The notes under the pieces were generated by a model. It was not told where the DNA came from. It worked only from the letters and a program-made list of their open reading frames with translations, and did not search any database. A DNA stretch of 64,000 nucleotides from JBFXEO01 sp050180015 (GTDB lineage: Bacteria; Bacteroidota; Bacteroidia; Bacteroidales; Tenuifilaceae): positions 1-64,000 of the forward strand of contig JBFXEO010000001.1 in assembly GCA_050180015.1 (NCBI GenBank), written 5' to 3'. How positions within the stretch are numbered: position 1 is the first letter of the stretch; every line of letters starts with the position of its first letter. This document shows, piece by piece, positions 34,432-42,507 of this stretch. Both the position numbers and the translations under genes were made by a program.

Positions 34432-34755
34432 GACTAAATTTTTTAGTTAGATGATTTGGTTTCATTGGAACAAATATATGTCTATATGGTATTACTCCTG
34501 CAAAAATGGGTACATCAATACCCACTCATCAAAAAAATATTTTTTGATCCAGTAGCGTTATCATCAGTATTTTATATTATTTAGGGTTAATTTGGTGTAT
34601 TGTATTTTATGGCTAGGCGAAAAAACAGCTGAGGTACGTTTGACTAAAGGGACAACAAAAAAGATGTAGGTTAAAATAACCAGTATTTGGGGAATGTTTT
34701 GGAAAAGGGTCGTTGCGGCCAGTTGAATACTTCAAATATTTCGGGAAATAATTTA
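34432..34755. other. Intergenic region between polA and the symporter
   Basis: A 324-base AT-rich region upstream of the symporter gene and downstream of polA, both on the minus strand. It contains the symporter promoter; elsewhere I see no gene, RNA or repeat and no obvious polA terminator. Confidence 0.5.
34471..34503 (-). promoter_or_regulatory. Promoter of the sodium:solute symporter gene
   Basis: On the minus strand TATATTTG (complement of 34471-34478) follows TTTG (34504-34501) after 22 bases. This is close to the Bacteroidetes TTTG-N19/21-TAnnTTTG consensus. The start codon is 40 bases further downstream. Confidence 0.6.
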
Positions 34756-37524
34756 TTAATGTGCTTCAAGCCAATTGCTCCCGGTGCCCATTTCAACCTC
34801 GAGCGGAATTCGCAATTTCACAGCACCTTCCATACAGTTTTTGACAATTTCTTTCACCTTATCTAATTCCGGACGGTAAACGTCAAAAACAAGCTCGTCG
34901 TGTACCTGGATTATCATTTTCGATTGTAAGTTTTGCCGTTCCAGTTCGCGATGAATATTAATCATGGCTATCTTTATAATATCGGCAGCAGAACCCTGAA
35001 TGGGTGCATTTATAGCATTTCGTTCGGCTAGCCCACGAACCGTTCCGTTGTTTGAGTTGATATCGGGCAGGTAGCGTTTTCGGCCAAAAATAGTTGCTAC
35101 ATAGCCTTTTTCCCGGGCATCGGAAACGCAGCTATCCATGTATTTTTTTACACCGGTATAGGTTGCAAAGTACCCGTCAATTAAATCCTTTGCCTCAGTT
35201 CTCGATATTCCAAGTCGTTGTGATAACCCAAATGCCGATATTCCATAGATCATTCCAAAATTGGCCGTTTTTGCCCGGCTGCGCTGTTCTCGGGTAACAT
35301 CGGCAAGGGGAACCTTGAATATTTTTGCTGCAGTGGTGGCATGAATATCCTCTCCGTCTCGGAATGCCTGAAGCATCTGTTCGTCGCCGCTTACATGTGC
35401 CATTAGCCTGAGTTCAATTTGAGAGTAGTCAGCAGAAAGAATGAGATAATCGCCATGCGAAGGAATAAATGCCTTTCGAATTTCCCGTCCGTTCTCATCG
35501 CGAATGGGTATATTTTGCAAGTTGGGGTTGTTGGAGCTTAACCTTCCGGTTGATGCAACCGCCTGGTTGAACGATGCGTGAATTTTTCCTGTTTTCGGAT
35601 TTACTAGCGTTGGAAGCGTTTCGATGTAGGTTGAAAGTAATTTTTTCAGCGAGCGGAACTCCAGTATTTTGCCAACAATAGGATGTGCGTTGATATGCTT
35701 CATCAACTCCTCCTCGCTGGTGGAATACTGTTTTGTTTTGGTTCGCTTTGCGCCGGGCGATATTTTCAACTTTTCAAATAATACTTCGCCCAGCTGTTTC
35801 GGGGAGGAAATGTTTAAATCCGGAATGCCAGCCATCAGCTTAATTTCATCACCAAGTTTAATTAAATTGGCATTGAGCATTTTGCCATATTCGTTGAGGC
35901 TTTGCGAATCGAGCCGGACTCCGTTTCGCTCAATTTGAGCAAGAACCTCAATAAGTGGTTCTTCCAACGTGAAGTAAAGTTCTGTTAAGCCTTGCTCATC
36001 CAAGCGAGGGAATAGAATGTATTCTAACTGCAAGGCGATATCGGCATCCTCGCAGGCGTAAACCTTGATCTTATCGAGCGGAACAGCACGCATATTCAAT
36101 TGCGAGGGTCCTTTTTTGCCAATTAACTCTTCTATTTCAATGGTTTTGTAACCCAGCAGGTTTTCGGCGAGTAGGTCGAGGTTGTGACGCGAATCCGGGT
36201 CGATAAGGTAGTGCGCCAGCATGGTATCGTATAGTTTTCCCTTTAAGCGTACACCATAGTTGGCAAGCATCTGCATATCAAACTTGATATTTTGCCCAAT
36301 TTTACCGATTGCCGGATTTTCGAAAACTTCCTTAAATTCGTTTACGATACTAAAAGCCTCATCTCGCTTAACCGGGATAGGAATCCACCACCCTTGTTTA
36401 GGGTTTATGGCAATGGAAATTCCAACAAGTGCCGATTGTATGGTATCTAATCCTGTAGTTTCAGTGTCAAAAGCAAATTCGGTGCAACTATTCAACTGCT
36501 GAATTAGCAAGTTTCTTTCCTCGGCGGTTGCCGCTACCCTGTAATCAACCTCAAAATCGTTTACGGTGAGTAAATTTGATAGTTGTTGTTGTGGTGCAAC
36601 CGGAATATCACCAAACAACGAACCCTGAACGTACTCTTGCCTTGCAGGTTGTTCCTGTGGTTTAAATTCGCGAATTAGCGACCGGAATTCCAACTCTTCG
36701 AGCAGCGGGAGTACCACTTTATGATTTGCTTCGCGAAGCATCAAATCGTTGTAGTTAACATCAAGCGCAAGGTCGGTTTTTATGGTGACCAATTTGCGGT
36801 TTAGTGCAAGCAATTCGTGCGATGAGTCCAAGCTATCACGCTGGGCTGGACTTAACTTGCTGGTATTGTTCAGCAAATTATCAATGCTTCCGTACTCTGA
36901 GATTAGCTTAGCCGCAGTTTTTTCGCCAATTTTGTTTACTCCCTTGATGTTGTCGGATGTATCGCCCCAAAGTGCCAAAATATCGATAAACTGCTTGGGC
37001 GATTGAATGCCGTAACCCCGGCAAAACTCATCGGAAGTAACAATTTCCATCTCGTTTCCGCTTCGTCCCGGCTTGGCAATTTTGATATTATCACTTAGTA
37101 GCTGACCGTAATCCTTATCGGGTGTTATCATAATAACTTCAAATTCCTGCGGATTGGCATTTGCTGCCAACGTTCCAATAATATCATCGGCTTCGTAACC
37201 GTTGAGTTCCACAATGGGAATTTGCATTGCCCGTAAAATATCCTTAATGATTGGTACGGCTGCTCTAATGTCTTCCGGGGTTTCCTGTCGTTGTGCCTTG
37301 TACTCGGGGTACAGTTCCGACCGGAAAGTTGGGCCCGATAAATCGAAACCTACCGCAACGTGGGTTGGGTTGAATTTTTTGATGGCATCGACTGTGGCCT
37401 TGGTAAAACCAAAGATTGCCGAGGTGTTCAGCCCCTTACTGTTTTTCATGGGACGATTGATAAAGGCATAGTATGCCCTGTAAATTAGGGCGTAAGCATC
37501 GAGCAGGAGCAGGCGTTTGTTCAT
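34756..37524 (-). CDS. polA: DNA polymerase I
   Basis: A 922-residue three-domain enzyme. The 5'-nuclease domain (1-290) starts LLLDAYALIYRAYYAF and has YEADDIIG and ITPDKDYGQL. The 3'-5' exonuclease domain has the intact FAFDTETTGLD near residue 350, so proofreading is probably active, unlike in some bacterial PolA. The polymerase domain carries motif A SADYSQIELRLMAH, the finger helix RSRAKTANFGMIYG and motif C IIQVHDELVFDV. It functions in repair and Okazaki-fragment processing. Ten bases separate it from the upstream QueD-like gene, which suggests co-transcription. Confidence 0.97.
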   Translation of the reverse strand: MNKRLLLLDAYALIYRAYYAFINRPMKNSKGLNTSAIFGFTKATVDAIKKFNPTHVAVGFDLSGPTFRSELYPEYKAQRQETPEDIRAAVPIIKDILRAMQIPIVELNGYEADDIIGTLAANANPQEFEVIMITPDKDYGQLLSDNIKIAKPGRSGNEMEIVTSDEFCRGYGIQSPKQFIDILALWGDTSDNIKGVNKIGEKTAAKLISEYGSIDNLLNNTSKLSPAQRDSLDSSHELLALNRKLVTIKTDLALDVNYNDLMLREANHKVVLPLLEELEFRSLIREFKPQEQPARQEYVQGSLFGDIPVAPQQQLSNLLTVNDFEVDYRVAATAEERNLLIQQLNSCTEFAFDTETTGLDTIQSALVGISIAINPKQGWWIPIPVKRDEAFSIVNEFKEVFENPAIGKIGQNIKFDMQMLANYGVRLKGKLYDTMLAHYLIDPDSRHNLDLLAENLLGYKTIEIEELIGKKGPSQLNMRAVPLDKIKVYACEDADIALQLEYILFPRLDEQGLTELYFTLEEPLIEVLAQIERNGVRLDSQSLNEYGKMLNANLIKLGDEIKLMAGIPDLNISSPKQLGEVLFEKLKISPGAKRTKTKQYSTSEEELMKHINAHPIVGKILEFRSLKKLLSTYIETLPTLVNPKTGKIHASFNQAVASTGRLSSNNPNLQNIPIRDENGREIRKAFIPSHGDYLILSADYSQIELRLMAHVSGDEQMLQAFRDGEDIHATTAAKIFKVPLADVTREQRSRAKTANFGMIYGISAFGLSQRLGISRTEAKDLIDGYFATYTGVKKYMDSCVSDAREKGYVATIFGRKRYLPDINSNNGTVRGLAERNAINAPIQGSAADIIKIAMINIHRELERQNLQSKMIIQVHDELVFDVYRPELDKVKEIVKNCMEGAVKLRIPLEVEMGTGSNWLEAH

Positions 37525-37533
37525 GGCTGAGTT

Positions 37534-37980
37534 TTATGAATTATCGGATGCATACCATTCTGCATACGATGTGGCTGTTTCGTGCATTTTTAGGTGATGG
37601 AGTTTAACACCAACAGGGAGCTTCGCTGCAATAATATCGGCAAAATACTCCAGCATATTTTCGCAGGTTGGTTGGAATGGCAAAGCCTCGATGCGCGCCA
37701 GCTTAGCATCGGTCAAGTGCTGATAAATTGATGTTTTATCCATTACAGCCACGGCATGATCGAATCGGTGAATGATTAACGGATTTACAATATTTTTAAG
37801 ATCACCGAAATCCATTACCATTCCCAGCTTAGGGTTCCCATTCTGGGTAATTGGTTCGCCAATAACAGTAACGGAAAGTATGTAGGAATGCCCGTGCATG
37901 TTGCTGCATAGCCCGTCATACCCTTCCAGTACATGGGCCATTTCGAAACGGAACTCCTTGGTTAATCGTATTCTTGGCAT
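37534..37980 (-). CDS. 6-pyruvoyl-tetrahydropterin synthase / QueD family protein
   Basis: A 148-residue PTPS-family protein. Zinc-binding histidines are visible in EMAHVLEGYD and NMHGHSYIL (HxH), the candidate catalytic Cys is in GLCSNMHGH near residue 25, and the C-terminal PTCENMLEYFADII followed by LHHLKMHETATSYAEW carries the substrate-binding Glu. The Cys-to-HGH spacing fits QueD (6-carboxy-tetrahydropterin synthase of queuosine synthesis). No other que genes lie here, so a pterin role cannot be excluded. It precedes polA with only nine bases between. Confidence 0.87.
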   Translation of the reverse strand: MPRIRLTKEFRFEMAHVLEGYDGLCSNMHGHSYILSVTVIGEPITQNGNPKLGMVMDFGDLKNIVNPLIIHRFDHAVAVMDKTSIYQHLTDAKLARIEALPFQPTCENMLEYFADIIAAKLPVGVKLHHLKMHETATSYAEWYASDNS

Positions 37981-38065
37981 TATCGTGAAACGTTAAACGG
38001 ATATTATGTTGTCTATTTGTTAACCGTTTTGTCTTCTTTGTTTTCTGACGCCTGAAATCTGATGT

Positions 38066-38416
38066 CTAGTATCTATTCATAACAAAAACGCCACAGATAT
38101 CGTCGCAATCGTAGCTGTGCCCAACAATTTTTTCTTCGTGTGTGTATGTCCCTTCCAGCATATCCAAATTATAGCCCGCCAGCTCTTCACCCGACGGTGA
38201 GATTGCCTTAATTCCCTCGAGTTTTACTTTACTTCCCTCGATACTGCCCGAAACCTCCTGACGAACCCAGAACGATTCCTCATCCTCAACACACTCTTCG
38301 TATTCCAAATAGCCAGTAATTAAATTTCCATTCTGATTTAGAACGGCAAACCCCCTATCGGTTCCACACTCAAATTCCTCGCTGAATAGCCATCTTCCGG
38401 AAATATCTTTTATCAT
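38066..38416 (-). CDS. Conserved hypothetical protein
   Basis: A 116-residue soluble protein without signal peptide or membrane segment. It begins with DISGRWLFSEEFECGTDRG and ends with YDCDDICGVFVMNRY. Alternating hydrophobic/polar strands and the repeated Gly-x-(W/Y/L) starts (SGRWLF, TGYLEYEE, GYNLDMLEGTY) suggest a small beta-barrel, like a lipocalin-type domain. The three acidic/Cys-containing stretches (ECGTD, EECVEDE, CDDIC) stand out. I do not recognise the family. It lies between the PTPS gene and nfo, divergent from the latter. Confidence 0.7.
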   Translation of the reverse strand: MIKDISGRWLFSEEFECGTDRGFAVLNQNGNLITGYLEYEECVEDEESFWVRQEVSGSIEGSKVKLEGIKAISPSGEELAGYNLDMLEGTYTHEEKIVGHSYDCDDICGVFVMNRY

Positions 38417-38551
38417 TCTCTAGAGTTTTTTACAAAGATAGTGAACGTTGAGCGTTGAAGATTGTTTAAAATGATATATTTTTATGAATAGGAGGAATAG
38501 CGGGAAGTTAAGCGTTAACCACCATAAACGATCAACAGTAAACCGTCAGCC

Positions 38552-39388
38552 ATGAAATACATAGGAGCACACGTTAGCGCATCGGGCGGCGTGGAGAATG
38601 CGCCGCTTAATGCGCACAGTATTGGGGCTACCGCATTTGCCCTTTTTACAAAGAATCAACGGCAATGGATTGCCCCGCCGCTTACAGCAAAAAGTATCGA
38701 TCTTTTTAAGAAACATTGCGATGATTTTGGTTACAGGCCAACCATGATTCTGCCCCACGATAGCTACCTAATAAATTTGGGGAGTCCTGATGGCGAAGCG
38801 TTGAAAAAATCGCGCGATGCGTTTCTCGACGAGATGAAACGTTGCGAGCAGCTGGGGCTCGATAGGCTTAACTTTCATCCCGGGAGCCATCTCGGTAAAA
38901 TATCGGAAGAGGAAAGCTTACGGTTGATTGCCGAGTCAATTAATATGGCTTTGAGAGAAACCGAAGGGGTTATTGCCGTTATCGAAAACACCTCGGGGCA
39001 GGGTAACAACGTGGGATTCAAGTTTGAGCACCTGAAGTATATAATTGATTTGGTTGAGGACAAATCGCGTGTTGGTGTTTGTATTGATACCTGCCATGCC
39101 TTTACCGCTGGCTACGATTTACAAAGCAAAACGGGTTTCGGGAAATCGTTCGGTGATTTTGAACGGATAGTCGGTTTCCGTTACCTGAAGGGAATGCACC
39201 TGAACGATACCCAAAAAGGGCTTGGCAGCCGTGTTGACCGACACGAAAATTTGGGAACGGGAATTCTGGGAATCAATACTTTCCGCTGGATTATGAGCGA
39301 TTCCCGTTTCGATGGAATTCCTTTAATACTTGAAACCCCAGACGAAACCAAGTGGGCGGAGGAGATAAAGTTACTCAAGACACTGTAA
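38552..39388 (+). CDS. nfo: Endonuclease IV (AP endonuclease)
   Basis: A 278-residue TIM-barrel AP endonuclease. Trinuclear-zinc motifs of the family are seen: GAHVSASGG at residues 4-12, [10 protein letters not shown] near 109-118, [13 protein letters not shown] near 145, [16 protein letters not shown] near 174, [24 protein letters not shown] near 218 (split motif) and LILETPDE near 262. It cleaves DNA 5' of abasic sites in base-excision repair. It is transcribed alone, convergent with nothing. Confidence 0.96.
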   Translation: MKYIGAHVSASGGVENAPLNAHSIGATAFALFTKNQRQWIAPPLTAKSIDLFKKHCDDFGYRPTMILPHDSYLINLGSPDGEALKKSRDAFLDEMKRCEQLGLDRLNFHPGSHLGKISEEESLRLIAESINMALRETEGVIAVIENTSGQGNNVGFKFEHLKYIIDLVEDKSRVGVCIDTCHAFTAGYDLQSKTGFGKSFGDFERIVGFRYLKGMHLNDTQKGLGSRVDRHENLGTGILGINTFRWIMSDSRFDGIPLILETPDETKWAEEIKLLKTL

Positions 39389-39725
39389 GGCACTTGTTCC
39401 ACCCATGCGGACCTGTTTTTTCTGCTGTCAAAAATTTTTTTTCAAAGCAGAAAACGCCAAATTTCCAACGTGATAAAAAAAATTCCACAGCAGGGGAATC
39501 TTTTTCGACAGCAGAAAAATAAAGTATGACGGAAGAGCTAAAAACGTTCGGCAACAGTTGTTGCTCCGTCGGCGATTTTTTTCATTAAACCCTGCCAGGG
39601 TTTTAACTATATCAGCCAAAAAACGGGCATAGTATTTGTTAAGAGGAAAATATGTGTAAAAAATTATTTCTATTTTTAGTAACTTTGAAAGTTATCACCC
39701 CAGTACACACCAAATTGATAAAAAT
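39389..39725. other. Intergenic region with inverted repeats
   Basis: A 337-base non-coding stretch downstream of nfo. TTTTTCTGCTGTC at 39417-39429 pairs exactly with GACAGCAGAAAAA at 39507-39519. A second, shorter palindrome AAACCCTG/CAGGGTTT (39587-39603) follows. The first pair could close a long stem enclosing about 77 bases. No coding potential is visible. It may hold the nfo terminator and a small structured RNA. Confidence 0.45.
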
Positions 39726-40790
39726 ATGAAACGTAAAATCACCATCATTCTATGTGTCCTTTCTATAGCTTTTGCAAGTTTTGCGGGGGAGGACGAGGAT
39801 GCATTAAAGCAGAACATTGGTGCTATTGCTACCGATTTAGCGACCAAGCATCCCGGTAGGTCGAAAGTAAAAATTGCGATTCTGCAATTTAGAACCAATA
39901 ACAATAAAATTACACCATTTAATGCTTACATTCAGGATGAGCTGGTTGTAAATTACCAGAATAGCGCCCGTTTTGATGTAATTGACCAGAACGCAATAAA
40001 TACAATAGCTGATGAATTCGGATGGAGCCTCGATAAATGTACCGATTTTAGGAGTTACTCCGAGTTGAGTGAACTTATTTTTCGTAAGCTTGGGCTGGTT
40101 CCCGAAGCGTTCATTTACGGCCAGATTAAAGATAACGGGGAAACCGTAACCATTACGGGTTATATTGTTCCCAACGGGATGAAAAGTACGAATATTTCAT
40201 CGACCCAAATAGTAAATTCCAGTGCATTTACCGATAAGCTTCTGGGGAAACCAGTACGTCAGCCCAAAGTTGAACCTAAAGTTGTTGTGGTTGAAAAACC
40301 AGTAATAGTTGAGAAACCCGTTATAGTTGAAAAGGAAGTCGTGGTTGAAAAGCCCGTTTACATTGAGAAAGACGTTGTGGTTGAGAAGCCCGTTTATGTA
40401 GAAAAGCCGGATACTGTAAAAGTTGAACAGGGTAAATTTTCACAGAAAATTGGCGATCTGGAGTTTGAAATGACAGATATTCGCTTCAAGGGCGATAAGG
40501 TGGAGGTAACGTTAATGGTGGTAAATAACAGGACCGATGATAGGATTAACTACATGGAAAGTAGGTTTATAGACAATCAGGGCGTAGAGTTTAAAAGCAG
40601 CTACACAAACAATACCTTTAGGGATAGGGATATTGTGGAGAGAGTCCCTATAAAAGGAACAATTACCTTCTACGGCGAGAGTATCGATCGATCAAAGAGT
40701 ATGGCGGTAATAGAAATAGGTGTATATGGAACTGGCAACAATAACCTGCTTGGCACACTTCGATTCCGAAATGTGCCCATAGCACGCTAG
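39726..40790 (+). CDS. Exported CsgG-like protein with a Glu-Lys-Pro-Val repeat linker
   Basis: A 354-residue protein with a signal peptide (about 1-20). Residues 45-160 resemble the CsgG/FlgO N-terminal domain (KVKIAILQFRTNNN, VNYQNSARFDVIDQ, FIYGQIKDNGETVTITGYIV). CsgG forms the curli secretion pore, but Bacteroidota have many CsgG-like proteins that bind the outer membrane. Residues 186-228 are a tandem repeat of a six-residue unit, (V/P)V(I/V/Y)(V/I)EK(P/E/D), about seven copies, forming a stiff, charged linker. Residues 240-354 form a DUF4352-like beta-sandwich (LEFEMTDIRFKGDKVEVTLMV). The combination suggests an envelope protein spanning the periplasm or peptidoglycan. Function unknown. 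Confidence 0.65.
   Translation: MKRKITIILCVLSIAFASFAGEDEDALKQNIGAIATDLATKHPGRSKVKIAILQFRTNNNKITPFNAYIQDELVVNYQNSARFDVIDQNAINTIADEFGWSLDKCTDFRSYSELSELIFRKLGLVPEAFIYGQIKDNGETVTITGYIVPNGMKSTNISSTQIVNSSAFTDKLLGKPVRQPKVEPKVVVVEKPVIVEKPVIVEKEVVVEKPVYIEKDVVVEKPVYVEKPDTVKVEQGKFSQKIGDLEFEMTDIRFKGDKVEVTLMVVNNRTDDRINYMESRFIDNQGVEFKSSYTNNTFRDRDIVERVPIKGTITFYGESIDRSKSMAVIEIGVYGTGNNNLLGTLRFRNVPIAR
40281..40409 (+). repeat. Short tandem coding repeat, VEKP-type
   Basis: The DNA encodes a hexapeptide unit about seven times (GTTGAAAAACC / GTTGAGAAACC / GTTGAAAAGCC variants). The units are diverged at the nucleotide level but conserved in protein, which points to selection on the peptide rather than recent slippage. 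Confidence 0.75.
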
Positions 40791-40817
40791 AGCGAATACG
40801 GTTAATTGCCGTTATTT

Positions 40818-40863
40818 AAAGGGGAAGCGAGAAATCTTATAGATTTCTCGCTTCCCCTTTTTT
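40818..40863. terminator. Strong bidirectional terminator
   Basis: A 20-base inverted repeat (arms 40818-40837 and 40841-40860, core GGGGAAGCGAGAAATCT) around the loop TAT, with T-run to the right. It separates the convergent CsgG-like and superoxide dismutase genes. Confidence 0.9.
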
Positions 40864-40910
40864 GTACACTGAGTTGTTGGTTGTAAAAAAACAGCGCTAG
40901 TTAAGGCGGG

Positions 40911-41603
40911 CTATTTTGCGGCATTGGCGAATAATTCCGAAACCACATCCCAGTTAATGGCATTCCAAATCAGGGCAACGTATTCTGCCCGTTTATTTTG
41001 ATACTTTAGGTAGTAGGCATGTTCCCAAACATCGATGGCAATAATTGGGGTTCCCCTTTTTTCGGTTACGTCCATTAACGGGTTATCCTGGTTTTGAGTA
41101 GAGCTCACAAAAAGTTTTCCATCGGGGCTTACGCTAAGCCAGGCCCATCCACTTCCAAAACGTTTATTGGCAGCATCGGAAATCTGATTTTTTAGCGCAT
41201 CAATGGTTCCAAAGTCTCGGGCTATTGCCTGTTTTAGCGCTTCGCTGATGCGGTTATCCTTATCTGGCTTAAGCATTTCCCAGTACAGCACATGGTTGTA
41301 GTAGCCACCACCGTTATTTCTTACTGCAACTGGGTACGATGAAACGTTTGCGAATATCTCGTTAAGTGTTTTGTCCAACAGATCTGTACCGGCAACAGAT
41401 TTCATGAAATTGTCGAAGTAGGCCCTGTGATGCCTAGAGTAATGAATTTCTACCGTATTTGCATCAATTGTCGGTTCCAGTGCCGTATATGAGTATGGCA
41501 GCGAGTAAAACGTTAAATCGGATAATTTAACGGACAATACCTGAACCTGACTTTGTGCGTTTAGCGTGGCTAAAACCGAGAGTGCAGCTATTAATTTTTT
41601 CAT
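40911..41603 (-). CDS. Superoxide dismutase (Mn-type signature) with signal peptide
   Basis: A 230-residue Fe/Mn superoxide dismutase. Residues 1-18 form a signal peptide (MKKLIAALSVLATLNAQS), so the enzyme is predicted to leave the cytoplasm, while most family members are cytosolic. The four metal ligands are present in EIHYSRHH, NHVLYWE and DVWEHAYYLKY (His, His, Asp, His). Metal preference is suggested by GGGYYNH and the Gln in TQNQDNPL, as in MnSOD, versus Gln before NH and Ala-Gly in FeSOD. It protects against superoxide in the envelope. It ends at a strong shared terminator. Confidence 0.88.
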   Translation of the reverse strand: MKKLIAALSVLATLNAQSQVQVLSVKLSDLTFYSLPYSYTALEPTIDANTVEIHYSRHHRAYFDNFMKSVAGTDLLDKTLNEIFANVSSYPVAVRNNGGGYYNHVLYWEMLKPDKDNRISEALKQAIARDFGTIDALKNQISDAANKRFGSGWAWLSVSPDGKLFVSSTQNQDNPLMDVTEKRGTPIIAIDVWEHAYYLKYQNKRAEYVALIWNAINWDVVSELFANAAK

Positions 41604-41679
41604 GATGTAAATGTTTGTTGTTGGTAGGTTTAACAGATATTCACATCAAAAGTTCATTACCCCCCGATAAAAGGGCCTG

Positions 41680-42465
41680 TTACTTAAAGCCTTTTATGGC
41701 TTTTTTTCGAAGGGTATATTTTTGCTCCTCGGTTAAGTTTCGTGTTTTATAGATGTTTTTCTCCCACTCTCCGTACATTGGATTTGGGAGTATAATAAAC
41801 CGGCTGCCAAACGCATTTTTATACTGTTCAACCAAACCTACCCCCCAGTCATCTCCCCGACTTTCGAATACTTCGGAAAAATCGTTCAGGTTGTCGCCAA
41901 CCAGTATCACAATTTCATACTTTTCCGATACTTTTTCCCGTCTTGCCTTCTTACTGCTGTCGCTCTCCTTTAGCAGGAGATATTCCGGTTTTGCGTAAGC
42001 AAATCCAAGGGAGTCGAGATTCTTAATAGTTGCCTCCAGCTCTGCGGTACTCCTGTTGGAAATGTAGAATAATGTAATGCCCAGCGAATCGCATAGCCTG
42101 CTAAAATTTACTGCACCGGGAAGGGCTTTTGCACATTTCCGTTTCGACCATTGGTTCCAAAAATCGGCAGAGAAGCCTTCATTGCTGATAACTTCCTGTG
42201 CCTGAAACGGGCTGTTGTCGAGCATGGTTTCATCAATATCAACTATGGCAGCCTTGGGCTTTTGGCCTTTAACCCTGGCGGATTGCTCCAGTCGCATACC
42301 GGCGATGTTATACCCCTGGTAGTATAGGGCCCGATTTTCGGGAGAATTCTGGTACCAGATTGTTGCGTACAGCAAATGGTCCTGATTTACTTCCCGTGAT
42401 ATTTTGTTTTTGCAACCTGTCAGCAGAACCATGGCTGGCATGGCTATAAATAGTATTTTTTTCAT
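41680..42465 (-). CDS. 5'-nucleotidase, lipoprotein e(P4) family (class C acid phosphatase)
   Basis: A 261-residue lipoprotein. The signal ends in LLTGC (Cys18), so it is lipid-anchored. It matches class C acid phosphatases: the HAD nucleophile motif VDIDETMLDN near residues 75-84, the WNQWSKRKCAKALPGAVNF region, LFYISNRS (motif II) near 130-137, Lys in the REKVSEKYEI region and LVGDNLNDF near 185-193. Haemophilus e(P4) releases nucleosides from nucleotides at the outer membrane so that they can be taken up. Together with the two T9SS nucleases it suggests scavenging of external nucleic acid. Confidence 0.9.
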   Translation of the reverse strand: MKKILFIAMPAMVLLTGCKNKISREVNQDHLLYATIWYQNSPENRALYYQGYNIAGMRLEQSARVKGQKPKAAIVDIDETMLDNSPFQAQEVISNEGFSADFWNQWSKRKCAKALPGAVNFSRLCDSLGITLFYISNRSTAELEATIKNLDSLGFAYAKPEYLLLKESDSSKKARREKVSEKYEIVILVGDNLNDFSEVFESRGDDWGVGLVEQYKNAFGSRFIILPNPMYGEWEKNIYKTRNLTEEQKYTLRKKAIKGFK

Positions 42466-42507
42466 TGGTTAGAGGTTATATTTGTTGAAAATTGTATCGA
42501 TTACTAA

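Noticed and set aside
40281..40409. CRISPR-like or microsatellite repeat
   Set aside because: The units are contiguous coding repeats of 18 bases inside one frame with silent divergence; there are no spacers.
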